From positions 62,001 through 126,000 of the forward strand of contig NZ_WUQJ01000022.1 in NCBI RefSeq assembly GCF_011074955.1: DNA of 64,000 nucleotides, in the 5' to 3' direction. Every line of letters begins with the position of its first letter. Positions within the stretch are counted from its first letter, which is position 1. The stretch comes from Marinobacter caseinilyticus (GTDB taxonomy: Bacteria; Pseudomonadota; Gammaproteobacteria; Pseudomonadales; Oleiphilaceae). Under the pieces are notes generated by a model. That model made no database searches. It worked only from the letters and a program-made list of their open reading frames with translations, and had not been told where the DNA came from. The position numbers and the translations under genes are program-made. Below are positions 60,570 to 64,000 of this stretch, in pieces.

Positions 60570-62522
60570 TTAACGATGAAGTACCGGCGTGGCATTACGG
60601 TTCAGCAGCCCCTTTGCGGCATACATCACCACAATAACGCCCAACCCCGCGAGCTCAGTGACCAGATCCGGATAGATCATCAGACCACCGGCGATCAACG
60701 CGATCACCCTCAAGGGCCAGGCAATAATGCCCACCCGGTAAAGATAACCTTCCATCGAAGAGGCGATCAGCCAGATCGCGGTGACGGCAGTCACGGTCGA
60801 CATCAGGATCCGCGAGAGTTCCCCCTGCATGATCAGGGACGGATTCAATACGAACAGGAACGGCAGAACAAAAAGAATGCCTCCCAGGCGCATGGAATAC
60901 AGGCCAGTCTTTGTGGCGTTCGCGCCGGCAACACCGGCGGCCGTTATCGCGGCCAGAGAAACCGGTGGTGTGATGTAGGACAACATCCCCCAGTACAGAA
61001 TAAACAGGTGACTCGCCAGCGGATTCAGCCCGGCATTGACCAGAGCGGGAGCCAGCAGGATAGACAGGAAGATATAGCAGGCACTGACCGTCATCCCCAT
61101 GCCGAGTATAAAGCTGGTCACCGCACCAGCCGCCAGCATCAGAGGTATGCTGCCATCGGCATACAGCAACAGTTCACGGGAAAACGCCCCCGCCACACCG
61201 GTATAGGAAAGCCCTCCGACCACCAACCCGATGCCTGCCAGAATCGCCACCAGGTTAGCCACGTTGGTAGTCAGGTCCCGGATGAACAACTTCGCGCGGG
61301 AAAAATTCATACGGTACTTACGCTTGAACAACGAAACACCGAGCAACACCAGTGAGGCATAATAAGGAGCATAGGCCTCAAGCCGCATCACCAACAGCAT
61401 GTAGATCAACATGACCAAGGCAAACAGATAGGGCCACCCCTCCTTCAGGGTTTCTTTCAGGCTGGGAATCTGGTCATCCGGCAACCCTTTGAGGCCTCGT
61501 TTTGCGGCGTAGTTATCGACCTGGAAAAGTAGCGCCAGATAAAACAAAAGTGCGGGAAGAAACGCCGCAATCATGATTTCTGCGTAAGCCACCCCCAGGA
61601 ACGACGCCATGATAAACGCCACCGCACCCATAACCGGGGGCATCAAGGTACCACCGGTGGAGGCACAAGCTTCAACCGCCGCAGCATAATGAGCCGGGTA
61701 ACCCGTCTTCTTCATGGTGGGAATGGTAATAGGGCCAGTGGTGAGGATATTTGAAATCACACTACCGGACAGGCTACCCAGGATACCGCTCGACAATACC
61801 GACACCTTGGCCGGACCACCGCGACTCCGACCCATCAGGGCGGTGGCAAATTTCATGAAGAACTCACCACCACCGGTGATGGTCAGCGCCGCGCCAAAAA
61901 CCACGAAACCGATCACCAGTTGCGCAACCACCTGCATCGGAATGCCAATAATACTTTCCACGCCAATAACATGGGCGCGAATAATCTCCGTCAATGTATA
62001 TTCATTGCCCCACAGGAATCCCGGCATACTCCCGGCATAAAGCGGGTAGGTGCCAAAGAACAGTGAAACGAACAGCAACGGCCAACCGCCGCATCGGCGG
62101 ACACCTTCAAGGATCATCACCAACAGAACGGCGGAAGATATGGTTGCGGCCAGCGGAGCTTCAAACTCCCAGCCCTGTTGAATCATGATCAACCCATAAA
62201 ACCCCAGATACCCACAGGGCAACAGTGCCAAAACCCCCAGAACCCAGTCGTACCAGGGCACTTTGTGGCGAGCACCGGACCAGGCGGGAAAACACAGGAA
62301 TGCCGCAGCGAGGAAAATACCAATCAGATAGTACAGGTAGGAGTTACCCAGTGGCTTAAACCCGAGAATTTCCAGATTGAAGGTCTGGTTGATTGCCATC
62401 AACAAACCCAGGGTACCTAGTATAAGGACGCCCCAATAGCCGGCGCCGTGCAGACGACCGCCGCTGGTTTCGCCTGGAACTGGTGATGAAGTCTGGGCAG
62501 AGGTGCCCGGAGAAGAAGTCAT
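60570..62522 (-). CDS. TRAP transporter fused permease (DctQ-DctM type, TAXI system)
   Basis: A 650-residue permease with about 17-19 membrane segments. The N-terminal part (about 1-160) stands for the small DctQ-like subunit. The rest is DctM-like, with 'ALTITGGGEFFMKFATALMG' and 'STGGTLMPPVMGAVAFIMAS', and later 'TPPVSLAAITAAGVAGANAT'. The fused form goes with TAXI binding proteins. The latter is encoded 71 bp upstream. It uses the sodium gradient to import an organic acid. Confidence 0.93.
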   Translation of the reverse strand: MTSSPGTSAQTSSPVPGETSGGRLHGAGYWGVLILGTLGLLMAINQTFNLEILGFKPLGNSYLYYLIGIFLAAAFLCFPAWSGARHKVPWYDWVLGVLALLPCGYLGFYGLIMIQQGWEFEAPLAATISSAVLLVMILEGVRRCGGWPLLFVSLFFGTYPLYAGSMPGFLWGNEYTLTEIIRAHVIGVESIIGIPMQVVAQLVIGFVVFGAALTITGGGEFFMKFATALMGRSRGGPAKVSVLSSGILGSLSGSVISNILTTGPITIPTMKKTGYPAHYAAAVEACASTGGTLMPPVMGAVAFIMASFLGVAYAEIMIAAFLPALLFYLALLFQVDNYAAKRGLKGLPDDQIPSLKETLKEGWPYLFALVMLIYMLLVMRLEAYAPYYASLVLLGVSLFKRKYRMNFSRAKLFIRDLTTNVANLVAILAGIGLVVGGLSYTGVAGAFSRELLLYADGSIPLMLAAGAVTSFILGMGMTVSACYIFLSILLAPALVNAGLNPLASHLFILYWGMLSYITPPVSLAAITAAGVAGANATKTGLYSMRLGGILFVLPFLFVLNPSLIMQGELSRILMSTVTAVTAIWLIASSMEGYLYRVGIIAWPLRVIALIAGGLMIYPDLVTELAGLGVIVVMYAAKGLLNRNATPVLHR

Positions 62523-62593
62523 GCCATACCCCGAAAAAACGAAGTAAAGTGGTGCAGCTGATGCACCACTTTATTCAAGCCATTGATAAACGG

Positions 62594-63745
62594 TTACAGC
62601 GAGCTGAGTGCCTCGGTCCGGTGTTTTTCCCAGATTTCAGCGAACTCCTCATCGCTTTTGCCTTCACCTTCTTCCATTGCTTTCGGCCAGGCTTCCAGCA
62701 ATGCGTTCAGGCGCTCGGTACGCGCATCGTTCCAGCTCTGGTGTTCTTCGGTCCAGATACCCTTCTCTTTCAAGTAGCGAATGGCTCCCGCGTGGAAGGG
62801 CACATCAATGGCCGGAGTGCCAGCTTCCTTCAGGTCCCAGCGGTCCATAACAGCCGTGGCGTCCTTGTACATGTCGAAGGTCTCATCAAGCACCTTGATG
62901 TAGTCGTAGACCGCTTTTTCGTCCATGTTGGCACGAACGGTCAGAACCGGGTAGCGATAGGCGAGAATGTCAACCGGATTATCTTCACTGATGCCAGCAC
63001 CCACAGTTTCCGTGTAGGGCTGGAAGAAAGGCGCCACTTCGCGGATCCGTTTCCAGCCTTCCTCGTTGTCCTTCGGCACTTCCAGCCAGCGAATGCCGCG
63101 GGGCGATTCGGCCAGTTCATAGACGTGGCTCGGAGTTGTAGTGGTGCAGGAGGCGTCGGCTTCGCCACGTGCCAGGGAGCTCATCGTGTTGGCATAGGTT
63201 GGGAACATGATGGCGTCCACATCATCCCTGGTCAGGCCTGCAAACGCCAAAAAGGCATCGCATTTCACGTTGACGGACGGATTACCGGCTACGTAGGCAA
63301 AGCGCACACCCTTCAGATCTTCGAGAGATTCAATATTCGCGTCTGCTGCAGTGAAGATACCAAACGATGACGGACGACCAGCGACGGCCCGGAGATCCTG
63401 GGGACCCCAGCGACGGGTAGAAAAGTCATGGATACCTTCAGCAGCAAAGAAGGTTTCTGTGGCAAGGAAGGCGTAGTCCGCGCGACCACTGAGCAAAGGC
63501 TGCAGCCGCCCGATGGCGGAACCGGAGGGCTGGATGCGGACCCGGGTGCCATACTTCTTGCCGAAGGCATCGGCAATGGCGGAGGCTTCAGCGTAGCCTG
63601 CGGACCCAACATCGTAGGAAGTCCATGTCATCGTATCTGGGAGCTCAGTTTCGGCAGCGGCTGTCGCACTGACGCCCAGGACCATTACGGCGGCGCATAT
63701 GGAGCTGGCTAGAGGGCGGAATAAATTTGCTGTTCGGGATTTCAT
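62594..63745 (-). CDS. TAXI-family TRAP solute-binding protein
   Basis: A 383-residue exported protein. Signal peptide ICAAVMVLGVSATAAA with cleavage near AETELP. The TAXI fold is shown by 'TWTSYDVGSAGYAEASAIAD', 'RVRIQPSGSAIGRLQPLLSG' and 'FAYVAGNPSVNVKCDAFLAF'. The C-terminal tail is very acidic (AMEEGEGKSDEEFAEIWEKH). The ATG at 63745 has GGAGAG upstream. Ligand unknown; likely a carboxylate used by the CoA-linked enzymes of this block. Confidence 0.92.
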   Translation of the reverse strand: MKSRTANLFRPLASSICAAVMVLGVSATAAAETELPDTMTWTSYDVGSAGYAEASAIADAFGKKYGTRVRIQPSGSAIGRLQPLLSGRADYAFLATETFFAAEGIHDFSTRRWGPQDLRAVAGRPSSFGIFTAADANIESLEDLKGVRFAYVAGNPSVNVKCDAFLAFAGLTRDDVDAIMFPTYANTMSSLARGEADASCTTTTPSHVYELAESPRGIRWLEVPKDNEEGWKRIREVAPFFQPYTETVGAGISEDNPVDILAYRYPVLTVRANMDEKAVYDYIKVLDETFDMYKDATAVMDRWDLKEAGTPAIDVPFHAGAIRYLKEKGIWTEEHQSWNDARTERLNALLEAWPKAMEEGEGKSDEEFAEIWEKHRTEALSSL

Positions 63746-64000
63746 AGTGACTCTCCGGATAGTTGTTGTTGTAAGTCGCAACTTAAGCCTAGCTCACAAC
63801 AGAATTTTAGCCTGTCATGGATAGCAAACTGCCACCGGCCGAACCGATAGCTTCTTCAAACTAAACCTGCCCTCCCGACCAGTCAACGTATTTTCTATAA
63901 TCGAATAAACAACTATTTTATATAAGAAATACTATTTTTATATAGCTCGCACCTATACCTCTAAACACCTGGTTGTCAAACTTGGGCGTAGGCGCAGCAA
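63746..64000. other. AT-rich upstream region of the TRAP operon
   Basis: No gene is seen. 63885-63950 is strongly AT-rich (TATATAAG and TTTATATAG runs), which fits a promoter and regulator-binding region reading leftward. A sharp -35/-10 pair could not be picked out. Confidence 0.4.

Overview
The window looks like the chromosome of a marine gammaproteobacterium, most likely Marinobacter or a close relative. This is inferred from the NhaB sodium/proton antiporter, a SulP/UspA pair, a class Ia ribonucleotide reductase with two ATP-cones, a homogentisate pathway, and a large acyl-CoA/TRAP/Liv catabolic block. No tRNA, rRNA or CRISPR array was seen.

Layout. (1) 1-6500: housekeeping and stress genes, almost all on the minus strand: YtoQ end, LOG-type phosphoribohydrolase, YgfF-like SDR, DUF2750, cupin, methyltransferase, MFS transporter, ChaB. 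(2) About 6.7-14.3 kb: an array of small, unrelated genes, all on the minus strand, each followed by an imperfect palindrome with attC-type ends (minus-strand sense: TAAC on the left, GCGTTA-like on the right). Six stop codons are TAA triplets that lie inside the left attC box. I read this as an integron gene-cassette array with no integrase in the window (a CALIN). It carries HigBA and a DUF4160/DUF2442 pair, a decayed two-gene cassette, an SRPBCC protein, a homocysteine methyltransferase-like enzyme, an MDR oxidoreductase and others. (3) 14.3-20.3 kb: an accessory island with a candidate pore-forming toxin/immunity locus. The first toxin gene is split by an IS3-family element with a 3-bp target duplication. 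Behind it lie an orphan copy of the toxin C-terminus and immunity gene, a broken nrdB fragment, a second toxin/immunity-like pair, and the C-terminal scrap of a tyrosine recombinase. (4) 20.3-24.5 kb: nrdAB under a cobalamin riboswitch. (5) 24.7-33 kb: DUF3047, two related periplasmic binding proteins (one with a hexanucleotide repeat), a lipase-like hydrolase, UspA, SulP and NhaB. (6) 33.3-40.7 kb: hppD-hmgA-fahA (tyrosine/homogentisate catabolism), a DadA-like oxidoreductase behind a tandem glycine riboswitch, and a photolyase/cryptochrome. (7) 40.8-63.7 kb: a catabolic block. LysR, hydratase, acyl-CoA dehydrogenase, CaiB transferase and HpcH-type lyase are in the order I recall for the Pseudomonas itaconate degradation locus. 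They are joined by two acyl-CoA ligases, a thiolase, a MaoC hydratase, a complete Liv-type ABC importer, a 3-oxoacid CoA-transferase, an aldo/keto reductase and a TAXI-type TRAP transporter.

How it works together. The catabolic block imports an organic acid (Liv and TRAP systems), activates it to a CoA thioester (ligases, CaiB, CoA-transferase), hydrates and cleaves it, and feeds acetyl-CoA and pyruvate to central metabolism. The homogentisate operon feeds fumarate and acetoacetate, and acetoacetate could be activated by the 3-oxoacid CoA-transferase. Two metabolite riboswitches (B12 and glycine) are clear from sequence. The accessory regions hold the most novel material: a cassette array, a decaying toxin-immunity island, and several gene remnants that record past recombination.
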